From: Planctomycetaceae bacterium
Lineage (GTDB): Bacteria > Planctomycetota > Planctomycetia > Planctomycetales > Planctomycetaceae
NCBI GenBank assembly: GCA_947476295.1
Contig: CANJQC010000005.1
Span: 27,300 to 91,299 of the forward strand
DNA length: 64,000 bases
Direction of reading: 5' to 3'
Under the pieces are notes generated by a model. The model had not been told where the DNA came from, ran no database searches, and saw only the letters and a program-made list of their open reading frames with translations. Made by a program: the position numbers and the translations under genes. Shown here in pieces: positions 28,220-36,152 of the stretch (positions within the stretch are counted from its first letter, which is position 1; each line of letters opens with the position of its first letter).

Positions 28220-28466
28220 CACGAAGGCCCTCGTGCTTGCCGATCTGGTACTCATTCGCCACCGAACCTGCAAGACTCGGGTTGCCCGTCGTATCATCCG
28301 CGTTACCGGCGATTTCCAATCGCCACGAAATCCATACTGAACGTGTTGACACCTCTGCCAAACGTGACCATGCCAGCCAAGCCCGAGTCGCTTAACCGCA
28401 TCCCGACAACACTACCGTACAAAACACCGACGGCCAGATTCTGAACAAAAACTCAGGTTTCATCAT
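28220..28466 (-). pseudogene. decayed lipoprotein with SUMF1/formylglycine-enzyme-like domain
   Basis: Reading leftwards from ATG 28466 gives MMKPEFLFRIWPSVFCTVVL followed by SGCG, a lipoprotein signal with lipobox, and then a stop (28392-28394). In a second frame from about 28389 comes GMVTFGRGVNTFSMDFVAIGN, and after another frame shift near 28310 comes AGNADDTTGNPSLAGSVANE then YQIGKHE. Joined, this is the usual start of planctomycete SUMF1 proteins (FVTIGNAGNAADTTG...YEYRIGKYEV). Homology ends near 28220, so the rest is lost. Frame shifts and the stop are read directly; the family call rests on this segment only. Confidence 0.7.
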
Positions 28467-29062
28467 CAACTAACCCCTGTTAAAAATGCCGTCGCATGTT
28501 GATGCTGCTCATCACAAAATCAACGTCGCAGAAAACATTCGCCCCACTGACCGACCTCCAGCTCGTGTTAAGCAGTGTATCCAGTTCAGAAACAACCGCG
28601 GGTGCCACGATGGTTGCCGGGGATCGCGATCACAGGGCGATACTTTCGCTGCAGCACACATCGACTGACGACGGACAGGACGTTTCCATACGCATTCTCA
28701 ACTACAATCGATTTGGTTCGAGGCGGGCGGGACAGCCGTGGTATCTCGCTCGATTCTGATTGGAGAGGTTTTGAGCGTCGTTCCGCTGGTCATGTAAGGA
28801 GGCGATTTCAAGGTCTAAATTGCAGTCTGGACGCACGTTCGCGGAAAACTTGTGGGAATTTATCTGCCCGTTCGTCCCGTTTCATGATGAACTGCGCTCG
28901 CTCTAGGTCGTTCTGAGGCGTAAATCCAGTGGCAGGCACGTTTTTCGGGGAAGAAGATTGATTTGCAAACCGTAAGACCGAGAATCTGACTTGCATTTCT
29001 CGCGTATGGTGGAATCGCTTGTAGGGTTTGCGGCGTGTTTTGATGATTGGACAGGTGGAACG

Positions 29063-31525
29063 ATGTGGTTCGATAAATGCACGCAGCAAAACCGGCGGCG
29101 AAGTTCGGCAACTCGTGCATTTCGAGTGGAAACCATAGAAGTCCTTGAGCAACGCTCTCTGCTGAGCGCTGTAACGGTCGAGTTGGTGGCTGATCACGAC
29201 AACACCATATACAACGTGTTGCCGGGTAACATTTCAAATGGTCAAGGTAAGTACATTGTCACGGGCGGTGCGACGGGAGCAGTGGTGGTGCGCCGCGGCT
29301 TGGTGTCGTTTAGTGTGGCCTCTGCCGGGATTCCGGCTGGTGCTACGATTCTGGACGTGGTGCTCAGCTTGAATCTGGCTGAGACCATTGGTGGTTCTGC
29401 AAACGTCAGTGTTCATAAACTGTTGAAAGCTTGGGGGGAGGCCGGATCAGACGCAGCCAGCAATGAATTCGACGGCGCGCCAGCTCAGCAGTTTGATGCG
29501 ACATGGCTGTTTTCCATGTTCGATGGCACAGCCTGGTCTAACGCGGGCGGTGATTTTTCCGGGGCCTCAGCGTCGGTCTCGGTTGATTCACTCGGCGTCT
29601 ATGAATGGATTGGAGGCGACTTGATTGGCGACGTGCAGGAATGGCTGGACGATCCGGGTCTGAATCATGGATGGCTTGTACAAGGCGCCGAAGTTGCCGG
29701 AAACGTGAAAGGCTTCGACAGTCGCGATTCGACAAACACCGTGCTGCGACCGACGCTGGAAATCACTTACGAAGAACCCCTGCTGCCATCTATCGTTGAA
29801 GGTCGCAAGTTCTTGGATCGCAACGCAGATGGCATTCATCTTTCGACCGCAGTCGCCAACCTGCAGCTTCAATACTCTCAAGGGCGAGATTTTTACAATG
29901 TCTACGGTGGTCAGGAATACTGGTATCGGTCGCAGACCAACAATGCTTGGTACTTCGTCACACCATCAGGAAATCTGACACGATGGAATGGCGAGGCGGG
30001 ACGTCTCACAGGTCAAACCGTCGAATCGCTCGATCCGCATGTCTGGTACACGCCATCGGCGTTGAATTCCAACAGTTCAGCGGCGGCGGAACCGTGGCTG
30101 AACGGGTTTAAATTTGAACTGGTCGATTCCTCTGACAATGTGATCGCAACAACCACGACACGGGACATTGATCGAAACGGCGACGGCATTATTCAGAAAG
30201 AAGCTGAACAAGGCTGGTATCGATTCGAAAACGTCGGTTCTGGCAAATTTACCATTCGCGAAGTCCCGCTGAATGGTTGGGTTCAAAGTGCATCTGCGAC
30301 ATCGCCGCTCGCCAAGACCGCGTATTCGCTTGACAGATCGTTGGGCCTGAAGTTCACCGGAAAATACCACGAAAACTATGGTGGTCGAGGCGAACGCTGG
30401 CTCGGAGCGTTAGGGGCTCAATGGTATTACGTGACTCCGACCGGTGATCTGTACAAGTGGAACGGAGCGGCAGCTTCAACAAGCATTCTGGTCCAGGGGA
30501 CGATGGTCGCTTCGCTGGGTATGTCCTATTACAACGACCCCTCCCTGATCTGGGCAGCGGTGAATCCGACATTCACCGTGACATCCGGCACCGTTGTACG
30601 GCGCGAAGACGTTGGAAACTATCGGCCAGCGGTCATCAGTGGTCGCAAGTGGCATGATCGCAATCCGGACGGAGTGCGAAACACGTCTTTGTATGATTCC
30701 AGCCTCCCGATTCTGCTGGATCCGACGGCTACCACGATGCCCGGTTCAGGCGATGGCCCAAGTTATCTGGTCTGGGTGCAGAACGCTCTGACAGGCAGCC
30801 TGACTCAGGTGACGTATACGCTTAATCCCTCCACTCGCGTAGCACGCTACACAAACAGTAATAGTTCCTCCAGTGCAACAGTCAGCATTTCAGGCATTGT
30901 CGGATCCGATCCGGAATCTGTCGCCGCATATCTTTATGCAGAGGAGCCATGGCTGAACGGCTGGAAGTTTGAACTGCTCAATGATCGTGGTTACGTCGTC
31001 GCCACGTCCGTTTCTGCCAATCGTGATCTCAATCAGAACTTGACCATCGAACCGGAACAGGAACAAGGCTGGTACCTGTTCGACGGTCTTTTGCCCGGAA
31101 AATACACTATTCGCGAAGTGCAGAAGCCGGGCTGGATTCAGGTGTCACCCTCACCCGTCAACATACAGACTACGCTAGCCAGTCTGCAGACACAGTATGG
31201 TTTCAAACCCGCAACGAAAGATTCATACAACTTTGGCAGTCTGAACGAACGCTGGTTCCAGAGTCGCGAGAATGCATGGTTCTATATCACACCGAGTGGA
31301 ACATTGTATGAATGGGATAGAAACAGCGGCGGGACGAATGGCCCCGCGCGAGGCACTCAGATTTCACAACTGTCCGGCGGTGTGTACCTCAATCCAAACC
31401 TATTGTACTCGCCATCGAATTCCAAGGTCACCGTCGTAAGCGGTTCGATCATCAACGATCGCTACTTTGGAAACCATAAACTCCTCGATGGCGTATTCTC
31501 ATCACTCGCAGGACAGATTCAGTAA
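29063..31525 (+). CDS. secreted surface protein: LEPR-x-LL N-terminus, DNRLRE-like domain, SdrD_B-type and Trp-rich repeats
   Basis: An 820-residue extracellular protein. The N-terminus QNRRRSSATRAFRVETIEVL then EQRSLLSA is the planctomycete LEPR-x-LL motif, believed to mark exported giant proteins. Residues about 45-245 resemble a DNRLRE/CBM96-like beta domain. The remainder holds Cna-B/SdrD-like modules opening GRKFLDRNADG and GRKWHDRNPDG, closing with GWYRFENVGSGKFTIREV and GWYLFDGLLPGKYTIREV. Among these is a Trp-rich unit occurring three times (NNAWYFVTPSGNLTRWNG, GAQWYYVTPTGDLYKWNG, ENAWFYITPSGTLYEWD). Ca-loop-like stretches (DIDRNGDGII) precede the closing motifs. The start is ATG 29063, which has AGGTGG nine bases upstream, not the track's 28991. 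It is presumably a cell-surface or biofilm component. No anchor is seen at the C-terminus. Confidence 0.82.
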   Translation: MWFDKCTQQNRRRSSATRAFRVETIEVLEQRSLLSAVTVELVADHDNTIYNVLPGNISNGQGKYIVTGGATGAVVVRRGLVSFSVASAGIPAGATILDVVLSLNLAETIGGSANVSVHKLLKAWGEAGSDAASNEFDGAPAQQFDATWLFSMFDGTAWSNAGGDFSGASASVSVDSLGVYEWIGGDLIGDVQEWLDDPGLNHGWLVQGAEVAGNVKGFDSRDSTNTVLRPTLEITYEEPLLPSIVEGRKFLDRNADGIHLSTAVANLQLQYSQGRDFYNVYGGQEYWYRSQTNNAWYFVTPSGNLTRWNGEAGRLTGQTVESLDPHVWYTPSALNSNSSAAAEPWLNGFKFELVDSSDNVIATTTTRDIDRNGDGIIQKEAEQGWYRFENVGSGKFTIREVPLNGWVQSASATSPLAKTAYSLDRSLGLKFTGKYHENYGGRGERWLGALGAQWYYVTPTGDLYKWNGAAASTSILVQGTMVASLGMSYYNDPSLIWAAVNPTFTVTSGTVVRREDVGNYRPAVISGRKWHDRNPDGVRNTSLYDSSLPILLDPTATTMPGSGDGPSYLVWVQNALTGSLTQVTYTLNPSTRVARYTNSNSSSSATVSISGIVGSDPESVAAYLYAEEPWLNGWKFELLNDRGYVVATSVSANRDLNQNLTIEPEQEQGWYLFDGLLPGKYTIREVQKPGWIQVSPSPVNIQTTLASLQTQYGFKPATKDSYNFGSLNERWFQSRENAWFYITPSGTLYEWDRNSGGTNGPARGTQISQLSGGVYLNPNLLYSPSNSKVTVVSGSIINDRYFGNHKLLDGVFSSLAGQIQ

Positions 31526-31622
31526 TGCGTTTGAACAGCAGTATCGATGGGAAAAATGGGCAGCAAGAAATAAAGTATACGCCGTTCAAGCATTCTTCCT
31601 AGGTGCTTATAAATCTGTGCTT

Positions 31623-32219
31623 TTAGATGGATTCCGTGCCTAAAACTTCCTGCAGATGCGCCACTGTGCGAGTGAGTGTGACGCGGATGGCACCATCCGA
31701 TTTCCCAATGCGATTGGCGATTTCTTTGGTCGGCAGGCCTTCGATAAAACGGAGACGGAGTACTTCACGCTGTTCGTCGTTGAGCTCTGCAATCGCCTGC
31801 TGAAGCTGAAATTCCTTCTGGTCGCGGGAAAATGCCTGGCTGGGTGACGTCATGCTGGCAATAAGCATGTTAATGAAGCCAAATCCGTCACCACCCGCTA
31901 CGGGTGCATCCATCGAAACTTCCCGCGCTGCACTTCGTTTTTGAGCCCCCACATGGTGGCGATGCGCATCGATGATCCGCTGTTCGGCAAGCTGACACAG
32001 AAGTCGAAACGGGTCGCGGCCCTCCACCTGGAACTGGTCGATTGAGGACAACGCGGAGACGATGACGTCCTGCACAATGTCTTCCGGTTCAACTCGTGAC
32101 CGCAATGCCGGTCCAATATTGCGATCAGAGTAAGCCAGTAGTTGCCGTCGATGCGATTCTATAAACGCCGCCAATTCGTCTGGTGTGGAAATGCTTGATA
32201 CGTGATCAGAATTCGACAT
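31623..32219 (-). CDS. RNA polymerase sigma-70 family factor, ECF-like
   Basis: A 198-residue sigma factor. Region 2 is FIESHRRQLLAYSDRNIGPALRSRVEPEDIVQDVIVSAL with RDPFRLLCQLAEQRIIDAHR. Region 4 is ELNDEQREVLRLRFIEGLPTKEIANRIGKSDGAIRVTLTRTVAHL. The ORF track begins at 32363; ATG 32219 is chosen because GAGG precedes it and homology begins there. Its start codon is embedded in CATG shared with the possible ATG of the divergent kinase gene. In planctomycetes, sigma factors of this type commonly lie beside membrane Ser/Thr kinases, and the pair probably forms one signalling unit: the kinase may regulate the sigma factor. That link is inferred from position. Confidence 0.88.
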   Translation of the reverse strand: MSNSDHVSSISTPDELAAFIESHRRQLLAYSDRNIGPALRSRVEPEDIVQDVIVSALSSIDQFQVEGRDPFRLLCQLAEQRIIDAHRHHVGAQKRSAAREVSMDAPVAGGDGFGFINMLIASMTSPSQAFSRDQKEFQLQQAIAELNDEQREVLRLRFIEGLPTKEIANRIGKSDGAIRVTLTRTVAHLQEVLGTESI

Positions 32220-34557
32220 GGAAACCTCGCCTGGGGCCGAAAGGTGCGGGACGGGCGGGGCGAGTATAGCAACTCCCTCCGCTGGACTCTCGTCGCCGGA
32301 ACAGTTACTTTGTCTTCTCTGCAAACATGCTTTTCCGAATGGATTCTTAGCCTCCGTGACCACTGCATCACCACTTACCGAGGAAGACTGGTCAAAGCTG
32401 ACTCAGACGCTGGAAGCGTTTGCGAACGCTTGGGAATCTTCGCCGTTTCCGCCATCTATCGTCGAATTCCTGACGACTGGTGGTTCAGGGCTGCGGCGGG
32501 AGCTGGTGTCGGAACTCATTAAGCTGGATCTGGAAAACCGTTGGCAACGCGGATTGCGGAAACTGGTCGAAGATTATGCGGATGATGTACCGGACCTGGA
32601 CGCCATCGTGACCGTAGCCCTTGTCTTTGAAGAGTACCATATTCGCAAGACCGCCGGCGATCATGTTTCTCCTACAGAGATTTTTAAGCGATTCCCCGCG
32701 CTGGCTGGAGAACTGGACGGTCTGTTTCGTCTCGATCCCGCGCTGCGTTCTACGTTCATGTCCGGTGAAGGTCCGACAGCAACGATTGAGTTGTCACCGG
32801 GCGAAACGATTGATGATTTCGATTTGCTGCTGAGGCTTGGTCGCGGTGCGTTTGCGACGGTGTTTCTGGCACGGCAGAAATCGATGCAGCGTCTGGTGGC
32901 GCTAAAGGTCTCCGCAGACAAAGGCACAGAACCACAGACGCTGGCACAGCTGGACCATGACAACATCATTCGCGTTTATGATCAGCGACTTCTGCCTGAA
33001 CGATCGCTGCGACTGTTGTATATGCAGTATGCCGCAGGAGGAACGCTGGCAGACGTCATTCACCGAATGAATGTCATTCCGCAGTCCGACTGGAGCGGCC
33101 AGAGTTATCTGAGGGCAATTGATGCGGAGCTTGACGACCATGGTGAAGCCCGCCCAACGGAATCCTCGATTCGCCGCCAGATCGCGGAGATGTCGTGGCC
33201 GCAGGTGGTTTGCTGGATTGGAAATCAGCTTGCGCTCGCCCTGAACTATGCGCATCGCGCGGGCGTGCTGCATCGGGATATTAAGCCGGCAAATGTCCTG
33301 ATTACTGCCGAAGGTGTGCCGAAGCTGGCTGACTTTAATATCAGCTTCGGATCGATGCTGGAAGGAGTTTCCGCTGAAGAAAATATGGGCGGCAGTCTGG
33401 CATACATGTCGCCCGAACACCTGGAAGCCTGCAATCCGAAGCATCCAAACACCGCATCAGACATGGACGGTCGCAGCGATCTGTTTTCATTGGCAATTGT
33501 GCTGTGTGAGTTGCTCACGGGGCAGCGTCCGTTTGATCATGGCTGGCATCATGTGCCACGCCTGCAGCGATTCGAAACCATGACGGACAGCCGTCGAACG
33601 GGGCTGACGGACTTTTTCCTGCGTTCGTTATGTGTGACCGAGGATTGTGACTTGGGTGATGTCTTCAAGCGGTGCCTAGCACCATACCCGGAGGAACGAT
33701 TCGCCAGCGGCCAAGCGCTTGCAAATGCACTGGATCTTTGTCAGCACCCTGAAGCTCGGCGGCTGTTATGCGATAACGTGACGGGCTGGAAGCAGGTTGT
33801 ACGACGATGGCCGTTGACGTCAATCATAGTGCTGACCGTAATTCCGAACCTGATCGGAGCCATCTTCAACTTTCTGTACAACCGTAGCGAAATCAAGTCC
33901 TCCATGCCGGATGCTGATCCAGTATTCATGAGGATCATGGCGATAATCAACCTGATTACTTTTCCGACGGGAATGCTGAGTGCTGGCTGGATAGCCGGAT
34001 CTGTGACCCGGGCCACGCGCATCGACGAACAGTCGCGTCTGAATGCAGCGGAACTTCAGGAACGAAGACGGCGCTGTCTTCAGTTGGGAAATGTGGCGTC
34101 AATCGTCGGACTGACACTGTGGTTGATCGCCGCACCGGCCTATCCGATTTTGCTGCATCTGTTGCTAGGCGAGGTGCCTGCAACGATTTACGTGCATTTC
34201 GTTGCATCGCTGACTCTTTGTGGACTGATTGCGGCCGCATATCCGTTCTTTGGCGTTTCACTACTGGCAACTCGCTGCCTTTATCCTTCACTTGTGCATT
34301 GGGATACGATGTCAAAGGAAGAATTGCCAGCGATGAAACAACTGGCACGCAATATGTGGATTCACCTGATTCTGGCCGCATCCGTTCCGATGCTGTCGGT
34401 GATGATCTACGCGCTGAGTGGCCTTGATCGGCGTTTCGCACTCGTGGCACTGGCCGCAGGCGGAACGATCGGTTTCGCCATTGCTGTCTCTGCATTTCGC
34501 CTTGTGCAGCAGGACCTGCAGGTGCTGATCAAATTCATTGAACGCAGCTCGCGCTGA
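32218..34557 (+). CDS. membrane Ser/Thr protein kinase with DFN motif
   Basis: A 779-residue Hanks-type kinase. The N-terminal helical region (about 50-190) is the one common in planctomycete kinases (NRWQRGLRKLVEDYADDVPDLD...EIFKRFP). The kinase domain (about 200-500) has LGRGAFATVFLA, the VAIK-type VALKVS, VLHRDIKPANVL, and MSPEHLEA with DLFSLAIVL. The DFG motif reads DFN (KLADFNISFG), a variant met in some planctomycete kinases. About six membrane helices follow (IIVLTVIPNLIGAIFNFLY to IGFAIAVSAF). The upstream end is uncertain: ATG 32218 overlaps the divergent sigma start, whereas GTG 32356 would leave a 136-base promoter region and begins where family similarity starts. Neither has a clear ribosome site. 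Confidence 0.85.
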   Translation: METSPGAERCGTGGASIATPSAGLSSPEQLLCLLCKHAFPNGFLASVTTASPLTEEDWSKLTQTLEAFANAWESSPFPPSIVEFLTTGGSGLRRELVSELIKLDLENRWQRGLRKLVEDYADDVPDLDAIVTVALVFEEYHIRKTAGDHVSPTEIFKRFPALAGELDGLFRLDPALRSTFMSGEGPTATIELSPGETIDDFDLLLRLGRGAFATVFLARQKSMQRLVALKVSADKGTEPQTLAQLDHDNIIRVYDQRLLPERSLRLLYMQYAAGGTLADVIHRMNVIPQSDWSGQSYLRAIDAELDDHGEARPTESSIRRQIAEMSWPQVVCWIGNQLALALNYAHRAGVLHRDIKPANVLITAEGVPKLADFNISFGSMLEGVSAEENMGGSLAYMSPEHLEACNPKHPNTASDMDGRSDLFSLAIVLCELLTGQRPFDHGWHHVPRLQRFETMTDSRRTGLTDFFLRSLCVTEDCDLGDVFKRCLAPYPEERFASGQALANALDLCQHPEARRLLCDNVTGWKQVVRRWPLTSIIVLTVIPNLIGAIFNFLYNRSEIKSSMPDADPVFMRIMAIINLITFPTGMLSAGWIAGSVTRATRIDEQSRLNAAELQERRRRCLQLGNVASIVGLTLWLIAAPAYPILLHLLLGEVPATIYVHFVASLTLCGLIAAAYPFFGVSLLATRCLYPSLVHWDTMSKEELPAMKQLARNMWIHLILAASVPMLSVMIYALSGLDRRFALVALAAGGTIGFAIAVSAFRLVQQDLQVLIKFIERSSR

Positions 34558-34681
34558 TACACCCACGGTCCAATCCAAGGGGCCTCAAATGTTCAGGCCT
34601 CGACGCCGGGCACCGGGTGCGGGTTGACCTATGAGCGCCAGGCGAAGTGTGTGTTTGCACGCATTTGCCGTTTAAGCAGAC

Positions 34682-35902
34682 TCATCCCGCCGCTAGCTGC
34701 GTCAGCGATTCACGCATTTCGGCCGCACTGCGAAATCGAGCAGCCGGATCATGCTCAAGGGCGCGATTCAGAAACTTCACAAGTTCTGACGGGGCGTTGG
34801 AGATACGCTGCTGAATCGGAATCGGGCCGTTTCTGAGGATGGACTCGATCGAATCGCAACCTTCGCTGAAGTCGTAAATCGAAGCATCGCTGATCAGTGT
34901 GTACAACGTCGCAGCCACAGAAAACAGATCGGCTTTTGGTGTGGCGTAGCGGCTGTTTTCAATCTGCTCAGGTGCCATATAACTGAGCGTGCCTTTGATT
35001 TCATTCTCTCCACTGAATCGACTGAGCCCCACATCCGCAAAACTCTTTGCCAGACCGAAATCCGCCAGCTTTGCTTTGAGTCCATCGTCATGCTGCGAGA
35101 CGAGGATATTCCTCGGTTTAATGTCACGATGAATCACGCCGGCGGCGTGGGCGTGAGCAAGTCCGTCAAGAACCTGGCGAATCAATCCGCAAGCGACTCG
35201 AATCCTATCTGTTATCTTCCTGCTTCGAAGCACGGCCATCAGATCAATAACGGCGACATATTCCATGATCAGAAAGACATGGCTGCTTTCGACGCCTGTA
35301 TCTATAAACCGCACGATCCGTTTGTGGTCAAGTTGACGCAGCAGGGAGGCTTCCCGAATCATGGACTTCACAAGCACATCATCGGCGATCATCGAGGGTG
35401 CGATAAGTTTAACGGCAACCACTTCGCCCGTCTGCGGATGAACGGCTCTGTGAACGACCCCCATTGTGCCACTGCCAATCTGTTCAGCCAGCTTATAGCC
35501 GCGAACGGATGTCGGCGGCGGTTCCATCAGATCGGTGTTAGTAAGGGACACGAAAATGCCAGGCGTATCAATGCAATCCAATGGATCATCTGCAGCCTCT
35601 TCAATCAGAACTCGGATAAGCGTTCTGCCACCGCTGATCGTGTCGCCATCTTTAAGCAGGCGTTCGGCAATGCGTTCACCGTTCACGAAAGTCCCATTTG
35701 CACTTTTCAGATCTCGCACATAGCAGCGGGGTGGATCGATTTCGATCTGCAAATGATTGCGCGAGACAACTAGATCGTCTACCAGACGCAGACTGGAACT
35801 ATCCGAACGTCCCAGCGAAAACGTGTCTTGACCACGGAACGTAAATACCTTCCCAGCCGCCGGCCCGTCCAGGACTTCAAGGACCACTGCTGGCGAAGGC
35901 AT
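34682..35902 (-). CDS. Ser/Thr protein kinase with N-terminal FHA domain
   Basis: A 406-residue soluble kinase. Residues 1-100 are an FHA phospho-threonine-binding domain (FSLGRSDSSSLRL, VSRNHLQIE, RDLKSANGTFVNGERI). The kinase (about 130-400) has IGSGTMGVVHRA, VAVKLI, VIHRDIKPRNILV, KLADFGLAKSF, and the activation region GTLSYMAPEQIENS with DLFSVAATLYTL. The catalytic residues and DFG are normal. There is no membrane segment. AGGG eight bases before the ATG supports the start. It converges with the membrane kinase at 34557, with 124 bases between. The FHA domain suggests binding to an autophosphorylated partner, perhaps the neighbouring kinase; that is speculation. Confidence 0.93.
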   Translation of the reverse strand: MPSPAVVLEVLDGPAAGKVFTFRGQDTFSLGRSDSSSLRLVDDLVVSRNHLQIEIDPPRCYVRDLKSANGTFVNGERIAERLLKDGDTISGGRTLIRVLIEEAADDPLDCIDTPGIFVSLTNTDLMEPPPTSVRGYKLAEQIGSGTMGVVHRAVHPQTGEVVAVKLIAPSMIADDVLVKSMIREASLLRQLDHKRIVRFIDTGVESSHVFLIMEYVAVIDLMAVLRSRKITDRIRVACGLIRQVLDGLAHAHAAGVIHRDIKPRNILVSQHDDGLKAKLADFGLAKSFADVGLSRFSGENEIKGTLSYMAPEQIENSRYATPKADLFSVAATLYTLISDASIYDFSEGCDSIESILRNGPIPIQQRISNAPSELVKFLNRALEHDPAARFRSAAEMRESLTQLAAG

Positions 35903-36087
35903 GCGAAAATCCCTAAAAACATCGAGTGCATCCAGAAGAACGACGATGCGCGCACATCACAAGCTATCATGCCGCCCTAGGGGCGAATTTGCAAGTGCGA
36001 AGTTGCAAAGCGCCAACAATCCTGGCTTCCGGGGAAATTGCCCCATTTAATATGCATGAGGCTGCCTCAGAAACGGGACGCTTCCCA

Positions 36088-36118
36088 GCCAAGTCTCGGA
36101 CATAAAGAATCGCAACTC
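36088..36118. repeat. decayed fragment of the ~137 bp palindrome-ended element (copy D)
   Basis: AGCCAAGTCTCGGACAT followed by AAAGAATCGCAACTC matches the right end of copy B (GGCCAATGTCTCGGACAT...GAATCGCAGCT) apart from an internal loss of the GAATGTCCACGCTACAG part. It lies beyond the 3' end of the DUF4340 gene. Confidence 0.5.
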
Positions 36119-36152
36119 TAACCCGCCGGTACAGGCATGAGCCAAGAATTCA

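Larger units (their letters stand above)
27756..29062. other. 1.3 kb low-coding region with repeats and gene debris
   Basis: There is no intact gene here. It contains a REP-like inverted pair (27955-28041) and a decayed minus-strand SUMF1 lipoprotein gene (28220-28466). The stretch 28470-29062 has only short overlapping frames with no recognisable family; its last part should carry the promoter of the surface protein gene. Confidence 0.55.

Noticed and set aside
28496-28759. 87-codon ORF before the surface protein gene
   Set aside because: No family, no clear ribosome site, and overlapping alternative frames of similar length; treated as non-coding.
35090-35773. 227-codon plus-strand ORF
   Set aside because: It is antisense to the FHA-kinase, with no family resemblance.
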